Assembly (NCBI GenBank): GCA_024643915.1
Contig: JAHEMB010000077.1
Span: 1 to 9,349 of the forward strand
Length of the DNA stretch: 9,349 nucleotides
Direction of reading: 5' to 3'
Origin: Rhodothermaceae bacterium
GTDB taxonomy: Bacteria; Bacteroidota; Rhodothermia; Rhodothermales; JAHEMB01
In this document: piece by piece, positions 1 through 6,390 of the stretch
How positions within the stretch are numbered: the first letter of the stretch is position 1
Layout: each line of letters starts with the position of its first letter
Program-made: the position numbers and the translations under genes
The notes under the pieces: generated by a model
What the model was told of the DNA's origin: nothing
Seen by the model: the letters and a program-made list of their open reading frames with translations, nothing else
The model's database searches: none

Positions 1-284
1 GTTCGTGTGTATCGTGAGGGCAGGGCCGAAATCGACCCATAGAAGAACAATCGCCGCCGCACAAAGTAGCAAGGCCCGGTCTCGCAGCCAGCCCCTCGCC
101 TATCGCTTTTCGTTACGAATCCTGCAAGTCCTCCTCGCCGCCAGAGACGCGGCGAATCCCCTTTCTTCTCTGCCGGCTCCGCCCCTACTTTGGCGCGGCT
201 GCATTTGAGAAACTGGGCGGACCGCCGGGTTGCTGTCGAGACCATTCACGCGCTGCTGCTCCAATGTCGTACCTCCCCTTTCGC
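1..284. other. Upstream region with no supportable gene
   Basis: This stretch before porQ has short open frames on both strands, but none has a recognisable domain, a good start or a plausible composition; the 67-codon plus-strand frame near the left edge is rich in Arg, Ser and Ala, as expected of GC-rich non-coding sequence. The one structural element I see is a 7-bp inverted repeat at 135-155. A porQ promoter presumably lies here, but I found no convincing -33/-7 or -35/-10 pair. The left edge may include the tail of an upstream transcript, but no gene end is recognisable. Confidence 0.5.
135..155. repeat. Short GC-rich inverted repeat (hairpin)
   Basis: TCGCCGC at 135-141 is perfectly complementary to GCGGCGA at 149-155, around a 7-nt loop. 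On the plus strand it is followed by a C/T-rich stretch (AATCCCCTTTCTTCTC) rather than a true T-run, so it would be at best a weak terminator for an upstream gene. GC-rich DNA produces such hairpins by chance. Confidence 0.3.
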
Positions 285-1250
285 ATGTCTCGTGTTGTTC
301 TGATTGGTGTGTTGGCTTTGATGGGCCTGGCCGCGCCGGCGCCGGCGCAGCCGGGCGACTTGACGGCGTTCTCGTTTTTGCGGCTGGAGCCCTCGGCACG
401 AGCGGCGGCCCTCGCGGGCGCCTACACGGCCGTCTACGGCGACGACGTGAACGCGCTCTTCTACAACCCGGCGGGCCTCAACGAGGCCATGCACGGGCAA
501 CTCAGCCTCTCTTATCTCAACCATCTCAGCGACGTCAACGCCGGCTTCGTGGCCTACGGGCGGCACTACGACTTCGGCTCGCTCGCCGCCGGCCTCCGCT
601 TCCTCAGCTACGGCGACCTCCAGGGAGCCGATGAAAACGGCGAGCGGACGGGCTCTTTCGGCGCCTCGGACGTGGCGCTCACGCTCGGCTATGCCGCCGC
701 CTACGACGACAACCTGCGCTACGGCCTGAACGTCCATGCCGTTCTCTCCTCCATCGATAGCTACCGCGCTTCGGCCCTCGCCACCGATTTCGGCGTGCTT
801 TACCACCTCCCCGGCCCCCGCTTCACCCTCAGCACCTCCGTCAACAACCTCGGCTTTACCCTCGACTCGTTCGGCGAGACGACGGACGAGTTGCCCCTGG
901 ATGTGCGCGTGGGGGTGGCCAAGCGACTCGAATACGTGCCCCTCCTCCTTTCCGTCACCGGCTACAACCTGCATGACATCGGCAACGAGCCGGAAGGCGG
1001 CAACGCCCTCGACAACGTCCTCGACCACCTCGCCCTCGGGGGAGAGTTTCAGTTCAGCGAGGCGTTCAACGTGCGCTTCGGGTACAACCACCGCCGCCAC
1101 GAGACGCTCAAGATGAAGAGCCGCCTGGACCTGGCCGGGGTGGGCGTCGGGTTCGGGATCAAGGTATCGCGGTTCCGGCTCGACTACGCGTTCAACTCGT
1201 GGTCCGAAGCAGGCGGGCTGCACCAGTTCACCGTGCGCACGAAGATCTAG
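285..1250 (+). CDS. porQ: PorQ-like type IX secretion system outer-membrane protein
   Basis: Predicted outer-membrane beta-barrel protein of the PorQ/PorV family, which in Bacteroidota T9SS takes part in delivering or attaching secreted cargo at the cell surface. Seen in the sequence: residues 1-22 form a signal peptide (MSRVV, hydrophobic core, then APAPAQ). The mature N-terminus carries the PorQ-like pattern FSFLRLEPSAR (residues 29-39), then AALAGAYTAVYGDDVNALFYNPAG, then QLSLSYLNHLSDVNAGFVAYG. The rest alternates short beta-strand-like segments and ends in an aromatic/basic strand. Length is 321 residues, near the usual 320-350. I chose the ATG at 285 over the in-frame ATG at 264 because the signal peptide begins there; neither has a clear Shine-Dalgarno site. 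No other T9SS gene is next to it, which is common because these genes are scattered. Assignment to PorQ rather than PorV rests on recall of family sequences. Confidence 0.85.
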   Translation: MSRVVLIGVLALMGLAAPAPAQPGDLTAFSFLRLEPSARAAALAGAYTAVYGDDVNALFYNPAGLNEAMHGQLSLSYLNHLSDVNAGFVAYGRHYDFGSLAAGLRFLSYGDLQGADENGERTGSFGASDVALTLGYAAAYDDNLRYGLNVHAVLSSIDSYRASALATDFGVLYHLPGPRFTLSTSVNNLGFTLDSFGETTDELPLDVRVGVAKRLEYVPLLLSVTGYNLHDIGNEPEGGNALDNVLDHLALGGEFQFSEAFNVRFGYNHRRHETLKMKSRLDLAGVGVGFGIKVSRFRLDYAFNSWSEAGGLHQFTVRTKI

Positions 1251-1327
1251 TGAACGCGCTCAAAGTGTAGCATTTATTTTGAGATAAGCCCTTGTTTGTT
1301 AAGACATTACTAAATGATTATTCACAT

Positions 1328-1356
1328 TTGGTTAACAGTGTTAAATTCCCTATTAT
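1328..1356 (+). promoter_or_regulatory. Candidate promoter for the S8 protease
   Basis: TTGGTT at 1328-1333 is separated by exactly 17 nt from TATTAT at 1351-1356, which matches TATAAT at five of six positions. Read in Bacteroidota terms, TTTG at 1327-1330 lies 20 nt before TATTATCA, which matches the TAnnTTTG box only in part. Either reading puts the start of transcription near 1362-1364 and gives a leader of about 100 nt. The -35 match is poor (three of six), so this rests mainly on the -10 box, the spacing and the AT-rich setting. Confidence 0.4.
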
Positions 1357-1381
1357 CAGAGCCTTGCTGATCACGCGGAGG

Positions 1382-1405
1382 CGTTCACGGCGTTCTTGGT
1401 GAACG
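1382..1405 (+). repeat. Leader hairpin, perfect 7-bp inverted repeat
   Basis: CGTTCAC at 1382-1388 is complementary to GTGAACG at 1399-1405 around a 10-nt loop. It would lie just downstream of the candidate start point, inside the protease leader RNA. The GTGAACG heptamer also occurs at 1250-1256, across the porQ stop codon. It could be an operator or an RNA hairpin; nothing distinguishes these. Confidence 0.35.
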
Positions 1406-1451
1406 AAGGGGCGGGTCGGTTTCCTGGTTTGTTTTCCCCACACCTAAACAC

Positions 1452-1455
1452 GGAG
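1452..1455 (+). promoter_or_regulatory. Ribosome binding site of the S8 protease
   Basis: GGAG lies 5 nt before the ATG at 1461 and supports that start, which also begins the lipoprotein signal peptide directly. It is one of only two clear Shine-Dalgarno sites in the window. Confidence 0.6.
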
Positions 1456-1460
1456 TTGTA

Positions 1461-2903
1461 ATGCGAATTTGGAGCACCCTGGTCGTGGTGTGCGCGCTCG
1501 TTCTGGGCGCGTGCGACCAACAGAGCACCCTACTCACCGAAGTTAACAGCGCGGATGCCCCCTTCTCGGCGGACCTCGGCGCACAGCAAAACACCGAGGC
1601 CGAGGGCACGTACCTCATCCTGGCGAAAAACAACAAGCTGGCCGCCGTGGAGGCTGAAGTGGAGGCCCTGGGCGGCGCCGTTACTTTCAGCCACGCGGGC
1701 GTCGGGCTGGCCGTAGCTACGGGCCTGAGCGAGGCCGCCGCCGCCGACCTGAACGCCAGCACAAACGTCACCGACGTTGCTGCCGATGAGGTCTTCCAGC
1801 TTGATGAGCCCGAGGGCATGGAGACGACGGACGCCTCCATCAGCAGCCCGTCCGATCCCACCACGGCCAATTGGTTTCCGGCTCAGTGGAACATGCGCGC
1901 CATCGACGCACCGACGGCGTGGGCCGCGGGCCATACCGGCTCTTCGGACGTGACGGTCGCCATCCTCGACACGGGCATCGACTACACCTACCCGGATCTT
2001 CAGGGGCGTGTAGACCTCAGCCGCTCGATCTCGTTCCTCCCGGCGGACGACGCGCTCGTGGCCACGTACTTCCCCGCGAAGCATCCCATCACCGACCTGC
2101 ACTACCACGGCACGCACGTGGCCTCGACGGTGGTCAGCAACGGCAACATTTTCGCCGGTGTGACCTCGCAGACGACGTTGATGGGGGTGAAGGTGTGCAG
2201 CGTGTACGGCGGGTGCCCCGGCAGCGCCATCTTCCCCGGCATCCTGCACGCCGCAGACAACGGCGCAGACGTGATCAACATGAGCCTGGGCGGTGCTTTC
2301 CTCCAGGCCGGCGCGCAAGGCTACGGCGCCTTCTTGAACAAGATTTTTCACTACGCCGATCAGCAGGGCGCCACTGTGGTTGTAGCCGCCGGCAATTCCG
2401 CCGCCGACCTCGACCGCAACTACTACCCGAACCAGGATGGTGAACTGACGCACTTCCCGAGCCTGTACGCGACGTATTGCGACACGCCCAGCACCATCTG
2501 CGTCTCGGCCACCGGCCCGACCTCGGGCGGCACCTTCACGGCGGGGCCGTGGACGGAAGTTGATGCGCCTGCGGTGTACACCAACTACGGCCGGAGCACC
2601 ATCAATGTGGCGGCGCCGGGCGGCAACGTCGGGGCCTCTGTTATCGGCGCCTGCTCGCAGACGACACTCATCTCTGGGCTGGGCGTCTGCAGGTCGCAAG
2701 TCATCATCCTCGGCCTGGGCGGCACCTCGATGGCAACGCCGCACGTCGCGGGGCTGGCCTCGCTGATCGTCGCTGACGAGGGCCGCAACCCGAATCGGGT
2801 CAAGATTTTGCTCCAGCAGTCGGCGGACGACCTCGGGCAGAACGGCACCGATCCCTTCTACGGCAAGGGCCGCATCAACGTGGCGAAGGCGCTGGGTCTA
2901 TAG
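1461..2903 (+). CDS. S8 (subtilisin-family) serine protease, predicted lipoprotein with I9-like propeptide
   Basis: Secreted or surface-anchored serine endopeptidase. Residues 1-18 form a lipoprotein signal with lipobox LGAC, so Cys18 should be lipidated. Residues about 48-115 resemble the inhibitor I9 propeptide that aids folding and is then removed. The catalytic domain runs from about 140 to 480, with the full triad: Asp170 in VAILDTGID, His216 in HGTHVA and Ser423 in GTSMATPHVAG. Asn312 in AAGNS is the oxyanion-hole residue. Six cysteines in the mature domain form three close pairs (246/252, 340/347, 398/410), suggesting disulfides. Length of 480 fits a single-domain S8 protease with propeptide. 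There is no T9SS C-terminal sorting domain after the last helix, so despite the PorQ gene upstream it is unlikely to be T9SS cargo. If the propeptide is cleaved off, the lipid anchor would be lost and the enzyme released. Substrate unknown. Confidence 0.93.
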   Translation: MRIWSTLVVVCALVLGACDQQSTLLTEVNSADAPFSADLGAQQNTEAEGTYLILAKNNKLAAVEAEVEALGGAVTFSHAGVGLAVATGLSEAAAADLNASTNVTDVAADEVFQLDEPEGMETTDASISSPSDPTTANWFPAQWNMRAIDAPTAWAAGHTGSSDVTVAILDTGIDYTYPDLQGRVDLSRSISFLPADDALVATYFPAKHPITDLHYHGTHVASTVVSNGNIFAGVTSQTTLMGVKVCSVYGGCPGSAIFPGILHAADNGADVINMSLGGAFLQAGAQGYGAFLNKIFHYADQQGATVVVAAGNSAADLDRNYYPNQDGELTHFPSLYATYCDTPSTICVSATGPTSGGTFTAGPWTEVDAPAVYTNYGRSTINVAAPGGNVGASVIGACSQTTLISGLGVCRSQVIILGLGGTSMATPHVAGLASLIVADEGRNPNRVKILLQQSADDLGQNGTDPFYGKGRINVAKALGL

Positions 2904-2904
2904 G

Positions 2905-2998
2905 GTCAATGAGCAATGGGGAATGTGCAATGAGCAATGATGTTGGGAGCCGCTTCTTACCGTCGATCTGCATTGTGCATCGCTAATTGTTCATTGTC
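2905..2998. repeat. Imperfect inverted-repeat element of CAATG-type units
   Basis: A 29-nt left arm (2905-2933) matches the reverse complement of a right arm (2970-2998) at about 20 of 29 positions, around a 36-nt centre. The arms are built from short direct units: CAATGAGCAATG occurs twice, at 2907-2918 and 2928-2939, with a 21-nt period, and the right arm carries CATTG units in the opposite sense. Similar low-complexity CAATG/CATTG palindromes occur between genes in many Bacteroidota and cyanobacterial genomes and behave as small dispersed repeats. It starts one nucleotide after the protease stop codon and lies before the terminator. No transposase or clear target-site duplication is visible. 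Confidence 0.6.
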
Positions 2999-3020
2999 TT
3001 ACATCCTTCCTGCCTATGAA

Positions 3021-3057
3021 AGGGGCCTCCGGCGACGGGGGCCCTTTTTCTTTTTTT
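3021..3057 (+). terminator. Strong Rho-independent terminator
   Basis: An 11-bp stem (3021-3031 with 3036-3046, including two G-U pairs) closes on a GCGA tetraloop of the stable GNRA class. It is followed by a run of twelve T broken by a single C at 3050 (to 3057). It lies about 120 nt downstream of the protease stop and should end that transcript, insulating the next gene. Confidence 0.9.
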
Positions 3058-3182
3058 GGATGATGGCCCATGGACGATAGACGGCTGAACGCCGGCAGTA
3101 GGATGAAAAAAGGGGTTGCATCAGAGGGCGGTTCTTCCCCTTCTTGGCCGAAACGATCCCTCGTCACCCGATCTGCCTAGCG

Positions 3183-4295
3183 ATGAAACCCGTGTTTGCT
3201 ACGATTCTGCTGCTGGCCTGTTGCCTGCCCGCCCGCGCCCAGGCCCCCCACGACGGACAGCTTTTCGACCCCGGCGTGGCGATGACCGAGCGGGCCGCCG
3301 AGGCGCCCGAAGCGCTCGATCAGATGGCCTTCTGGCGCGGCCAGTGGGACGTGGCGCTGACAACGTTTCCCACCGACTCTACTATGGTGACGCAGCCGGC
3401 GCAGGCGGAAATAACTTTTATGAACCGGGGGCACGCCTTCATGGAGCGCCTCTACAGCCCCGATTTCAACGGGCAGGGCGATGCCCTCCACACCCTCGCC
3501 TTCCTCTCTTTCGTTCCGGGCCCGGGCCTCTGGAACCACGGCATCGCCGACAGCCATGCCGAGGCTATCACCCTGTACGACGGTAATTTCGAGGGTGACG
3601 ACCTCGTGGTACGGACGGCCATCCGCCGGGGCGGCGGAGCCCAACTCACCCACTACCGCGCCATCTTCGACCGGGCAGACGATGATCACGTGACCTACAC
3701 GCTAGAAACATCGACCGATCACGGCGCGACGTGGAAAAAGGCGCTTGTCAAAAGCTACACGCGCCGCGCGCCCGAGGCCGACTTCCTGGCGACGAGCGAC
3801 GATTACGGCAGCCCCGCCCCGAACCGGGCGAAGGAAGCCGCGCAGTTCGATTTCCTCCTGGGCACGTGGGATTCGGCGCACAACATGACCTTTCCGAACG
3901 GGCAGACGGCGCAATGGCCCTCCACTTCCACCGCCGTCTACGCCCTTGGCGGCAAGGCCATCCTGGAGTTTGACTGGTTCGACCTGGACCCGAACCTGCC
4001 CGATGCCTCCACCTCCATCATCCGCCTCTACAACCGGGCGATGAACCGCTGGGAATCGCTTTACCTGACAAACCGGGGCAACGCCCAGCTTTTCTTCGGC
4101 GGGGCGTGGGCAGGCGACCGTATGGTGCTGCATCCCTTCGAGACGGACGCCGCAGCGCCGCAAATCTCGCGCTACGTGTTCCACGACATCGGCGAGGACA
4201 GCTACCACTGGTACGGCGGCAACAGCACCGACCGGGGGGCGACGTATAAGAAATTCTGGATCATCGACGTCACCCGCCGGGCCTCGCAGCCCTAG
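3183..4295 (+). CDS. Secreted protein with two tandem DUF1579-like domains
   Basis: Function unknown. Residues 1-21 form a signal peptide with a likely cleavage site at ARA-QA, pointing to the periplasm or exterior; the Cys-Cys in its core is a poor lipobox. The mature protein is an internal duplication. Each half begins with a short helix and F-x-x-G-x-W-D (about residues 50-56 and 224-230) and ends with STD-x-GAT-(W/Y)-KK followed about seven residues later by TRR (about 177-195 and 348-366). This layout and the 140-residue size resemble DUF1579/lipocalin-like beta-barrel proteins; I recall such proteins in Bacteroidota without a known role. Start: ATG 3183 was chosen because it opens the signal peptide; the frame can extend to a TTG at 3144. 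There is no clear Shine-Dalgarno site. The terminator upstream suggests its own promoter, which I could not identify. It is convergent with the next gene, 15 nt between stops. Confidence 0.7.
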   Translation: MKPVFATILLLACCLPARAQAPHDGQLFDPGVAMTERAAEAPEALDQMAFWRGQWDVALTTFPTDSTMVTQPAQAEITFMNRGHAFMERLYSPDFNGQGDALHTLAFLSFVPGPGLWNHGIADSHAEAITLYDGNFEGDDLVVRTAIRRGGGAQLTHYRAIFDRADDDHVTYTLETSTDHGATWKKALVKSYTRRAPEADFLATSDDYGSPAPNRAKEAAQFDFLLGTWDSAHNMTFPNGQTAQWPSTSTAVYALGGKAILEFDWFDLDPNLPDASTSIIRLYNRAMNRWESLYLTNRGNAQLFFGGAWAGDRMVLHPFETDAAAPQISRYVFHDIGEDSYHWYGGNSTDRGATYKKFWIIDVTRRASQP

Positions 4296-4310
4296 CCGAG
4301 GCGGCGCTGC

Positions 4311-5246
4311 TCAACCCAGCGAGATTGCCTTAGCGGGTCGGCGGGGTGCCTCGCAGACGGGGCGGCCCTCATCGAGGGCATCGTTGAGGCTGGCGATGAG
4401 GGCGAAGACCTCGTCGCGGGTGAGTTTGGCCCCGGCGCCCTGCTGTGCCACTCGGTCGAGGGTGGCGCGGGCCAGCAAAAGGGGGAGGGCGTTGAACGCG
4501 ACGAGGCCGCGCGGCGCCCCCGCCTGCTGCAAGGCAAGCGTGTACTCGGCCGCCGCGTCGAGGCCGCGATGGGCCAGGGCGAAGGCTTCGTCTCGCCCCA
4601 GACCGCGCGGCAGGAAGCGACGGCCCTCAGCGGCGTCGTCTTTTGCGTCCTTGAGGATGTTGGTGAGTTGCAGCCCCTCGCCGAACAGCGCAGCACGCTC
4701 GTGAAGGTAGGCGCGGAGCGAAGTGAGGGCGGAGCGGCCCGACAGGAAAAGGTCGGTCAGCATCTCCCCGACAATGCCGGCGACGGCGTAGCAGTAGGCC
4801 CGCAAGTCGGCCACATCGGTCAGTTGGAGGTGGCCCTCAGCGTCGGCGCGCGCAGCAAAAGCGGCCATCTGCTCGGCGGTGCGGCCCACGTGGCGCTGAA
4901 GGCTAGCCCGTGCCGCATCGTCGAGTTGCAGATAGGCTTCGAAGACGGCGGGCATCTCTTCGAGAAGCTCCAGGTAGCCCTCGTGCGTAGTCGGCGGCGG
5001 ATCGGCCCATCGGTCGGCCAGGCGCCGCGCCTCCTCCACCGAGGGCGCATTGAGCAGCCTCGTGAAGTCCTCAAGGGCCTTCACACGCCGCTGCTTCGGC
5101 CAGGCGGCGGCATCCTCGAAGGTGTCGGCGATGCGGAACAGCAGGTACGCCAACGTTACCTCGTGCCGCGTAGGAGCGGGCAGGAGGGGGATGCACAACG
5201 CAAAGGTGCGGCTGGTCTGTTCGAGAAGCTGATGGAGGTCCGCCAT
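4311..5246 (-). CDS. Squalene/phytoene synthase family protein
   Basis: Predicted head-to-head prenyl transferase that joins two prenyl diphosphates (farnesyl to squalene, or geranylgeranyl to phytoene). Seen in the 311-residue product: SRTFA at 12-16; first Asp-rich motif DTFED at 41-45; the segment YCYAVAGIVG at 151-160; second Asp-rich motif in QLTNILKDAKDDAAEGR at 193-209 (Asp200 and Asp204); then RFLPRG. Both metal-diphosphate binding motifs are intact and the length is typical. The VAGIVG segment leans slightly to squalene synthase, but I cannot separate the two activities by eye. I placed the start at 5246, where the ATG begins the family's usual N-terminus; the frame continues another 79 codons upstream but that extension is Ser/Arg-rich and overlaps the divergent gene. 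No carotenoid or hopanoid gene is beside it, so the pathway cannot be inferred from context. Confidence 0.9.
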   Translation of the reverse strand: MADLHQLLEQTSRTFALCIPLLPAPTRHEVTLAYLLFRIADTFEDAAAWPKQRRVKALEDFTRLLNAPSVEEARRLADRWADPPPTTHEGYLELLEEMPAVFEAYLQLDDAARASLQRHVGRTAEQMAAFAARADAEGHLQLTDVADLRAYCYAVAGIVGEMLTDLFLSGRSALTSLRAYLHERAALFGEGLQLTNILKDAKDDAAEGRRFLPRGLGRDEAFALAHRGLDAAAEYTLALQQAGAPRGLVAFNALPLLLARATLDRVAQQGAGAKLTRDEVFALIASLNDALDEGRPVCEAPRRPAKAISLG

Positions 5247-5451
5247 ACAAAAGTGTGCTACCTGAAGCGAACGATGGACCGAAAAGAAAAATGAGGAGCT
5301 AGATGAACGCTTTCGCTCCGCGCAGGTTGCCGAGCGACTGCGCCGCTGCACTGTTTGCAGTGAACGTGAACACAGGGTATCGCTCTTGCACCGGCCTCGG
5401 CGGTAACCTAGATTAACGATTCGTCCGAACCTGACGACGTTTTCTTCTCCT
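5247..5451. other. Divergent intergenic region
   Basis: This 205-nt region must hold the promoters of both the squalene/phytoene synthase gene (minus) and the radical SAM gene (plus). It contains a small hairpin (CACTG 5349-5353, TTTG loop, CAGTG 5358-5362) that runs into a tandem GTGAAC pair at 5360-5371, the same hexamer found around the protease leader. No box pair is good enough to call a promoter; TTGCAG and TATCGC 17 nt apart (5355-5383) is the best plus-strand candidate and is weak. Confidence 0.4.
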
Positions 5452-6285
5452 ATGCCGCAGACAGCCGCCGAACACGACTTCATGCCACTTGAAGTGCTCC
5501 CTGAGAAGCCGCAGGATCACTTCTCGACGCGGGAGTGGCTGGCGCACCTTGAAGAAACGGTGCTGCCGGCGAAGCCGCCGGCCCGGCCCCGCTCGGCCTT
5601 CGTGCCCACCTCCTTCGGGCAGGCCGTCAATCTGATGCAGATTGGCGCGGGATTGGGGCTGTCCCTCCTGCGGCGAAAGCCGGTGGCCTGGGGGCGGCCC
5701 CTCCTCGCCATGATCGAGCCGACGAGCCTGTGTAACCTCAAGTGTCCCCTCTGCCCTTCCGGCAATGGCAGCCTCACACGCGAGCGCGCCCGCCTCGACT
5801 TCGACACCTTCAAGACGATTATCGACCGCCTGCCTGATTCCATCCGAATGCTCCAACTCTGGAATCAGGGCGAGCCCTTCATCGTGCGCGAGTTGCCGGA
5901 GATGATCCGCTACGCCAAGCGCCGCGACGTGTATATCGTCACGAGCACCAACGGCCATTACTTCCGCAAAGACGCCAGACGGACCGAGGACGGCCACTAC
6001 ATCACCCAGAAGCGTCGATTCTTCGCCGACGAGTGCCTCCGCCTCGGGTTCAGCGTCGTCATCAACTGCGACGGACGTGTCAGCCCCTGCTGCTTCGACA
6101 AGGACGGCGACCACAGCCTGGGCAACCTCCTCGACGAGCCTTTCGACGCCATCTGGTTCGGCGAGCGCTACACGCGTTTCCGCGAGCACCTGCTGCGGTC
6201 CCGCTACGACCTCAATATGTGCCAGGATTGCACCGAGGGCGTCAAGGAGCTTTTCTTGCAGACGGTCGATTATCACCAGGCATAG
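5452..6285 (+). CDS. Radical SAM/SPASM protein, apparently missing the middle of the barrel
   Basis: Member of the radical SAM/SPASM group, which uses an Fe-S cluster and S-adenosylmethionine for radical chemistry. N-terminal stretch to about residue 85, then the cluster motif CNLKCPLC (Cys94, 98, 101), NQGEPF at 138-143 and TSTNGHY at 164-170, equivalent to the first three barrel strands. The C-terminal SPASM part starts almost at once: CLRLGF at 195-200, INCDG at 205-208, SPCCFDKDGD at 211-220, LGNLL, then CQDC at 257-260. In the relatives I recall, about 90-120 residues forming strands 4-6 separate these parts, so the 277-residue product looks like an in-frame internal deletion around residues 172-185 (nt about 5965-6007). 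The frame is open and codon use is normal. Activity is doubtful. Substrate unknown. Start: the ATG at 5452 (alternative 5482); no Shine-Dalgarno site is visible. Confidence 0.8.
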   Translation: MPQTAAEHDFMPLEVLPEKPQDHFSTREWLAHLEETVLPAKPPARPRSAFVPTSFGQAVNLMQIGAGLGLSLLRRKPVAWGRPLLAMIEPTSLCNLKCPLCPSGNGSLTRERARLDFDTFKTIIDRLPDSIRMLQLWNQGEPFIVRELPEMIRYAKRRDVYIVTSTNGHYFRKDARRTEDGHYITQKRRFFADECLRLGFSVVINCDGRVSPCCFDKDGDHSLGNLLDEPFDAIWFGERYTRFREHLLRSRYDLNMCQDCTEGVKELFLQTVDYHQA

Positions 6286-6304
6286 ATTGCCCCCTTTCAC
6301 CCAA

Positions 6305-6323
6305 CTCCGTTACATCTCCGTTA
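6305..6323. repeat. 8-bp direct repeat before the NagB-PIG-L gene
   Basis: CTCCGTTA occurs at 6305-6312 and again at 6316-6323, an 11-nt period or about one helical turn. It lies in the 105-nt gap between the radical SAM stop and the next start. Such spacing is common for tandem regulator half-sites, but two copies of 8 bp may be chance. No promoter boxes are clear nearby. Confidence 0.3.
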
Positions 6324-6390
6324 GAAACAACCGCCCCATTTCGACCCATTAAAGCAGAGAACGGTCGCACCCTTTCTCCTCACCTCTGCG

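Larger units (their letters stand above)
1251..1460. other. AT-rich intergenic region before the protease
   Basis: This 210-nt spacer begins right after the porQ stop. Roughly 1260-1360 is strikingly AT-rich compared with the GC-rich genes on both sides. It holds a candidate promoter (1328-1356), a 7-bp leader hairpin (1382-1405) and the protease ribosome site. I see no T-run terminator after porQ, so readthrough into the protease is possible. Confidence 0.6.

Noticed and set aside
135..155. Hairpin as an intrinsic terminator for an upstream gene
   Set aside because: The stem is good, but a C/T mixture rather than a T-run follows it, and no gene end is visible upstream in the window.
246..1223. 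A 325-codon minus-strand frame opposite porQ
   Set aside because: Shadow of the PorQ gene; the product is Val/Glu/Arg-rich with no signal or known motif.
1530..2744. A 404-codon minus-strand frame opposite the S8 protease
   Set aside because: Arg/Gly/Ala-rich low-complexity product without a domain, fully inside a gene with an intact catalytic triad.
4569..5294. A 241-codon plus-strand frame opposite the squalene/phytoene synthase
   Set aside because: The minus strand carries both Asp-rich motifs of the family; the plus frame has no recognisable feature.
5355..5383. Promoter TTGCAG-N17-TATCGC for the radical SAM gene
   Set aside because: Both boxes match the consensus at only three of six positions, which is expected by chance in a 200-nt gap.
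5247..5483. N-terminal extension of the squalene/phytoene synthase reading frame
   Set aside because: The extra 79 residues are Ser/Arg-rich and unlike the family, overlap the divergent radical SAM gene, and the ATG at 5246 gives the normal N-terminus.
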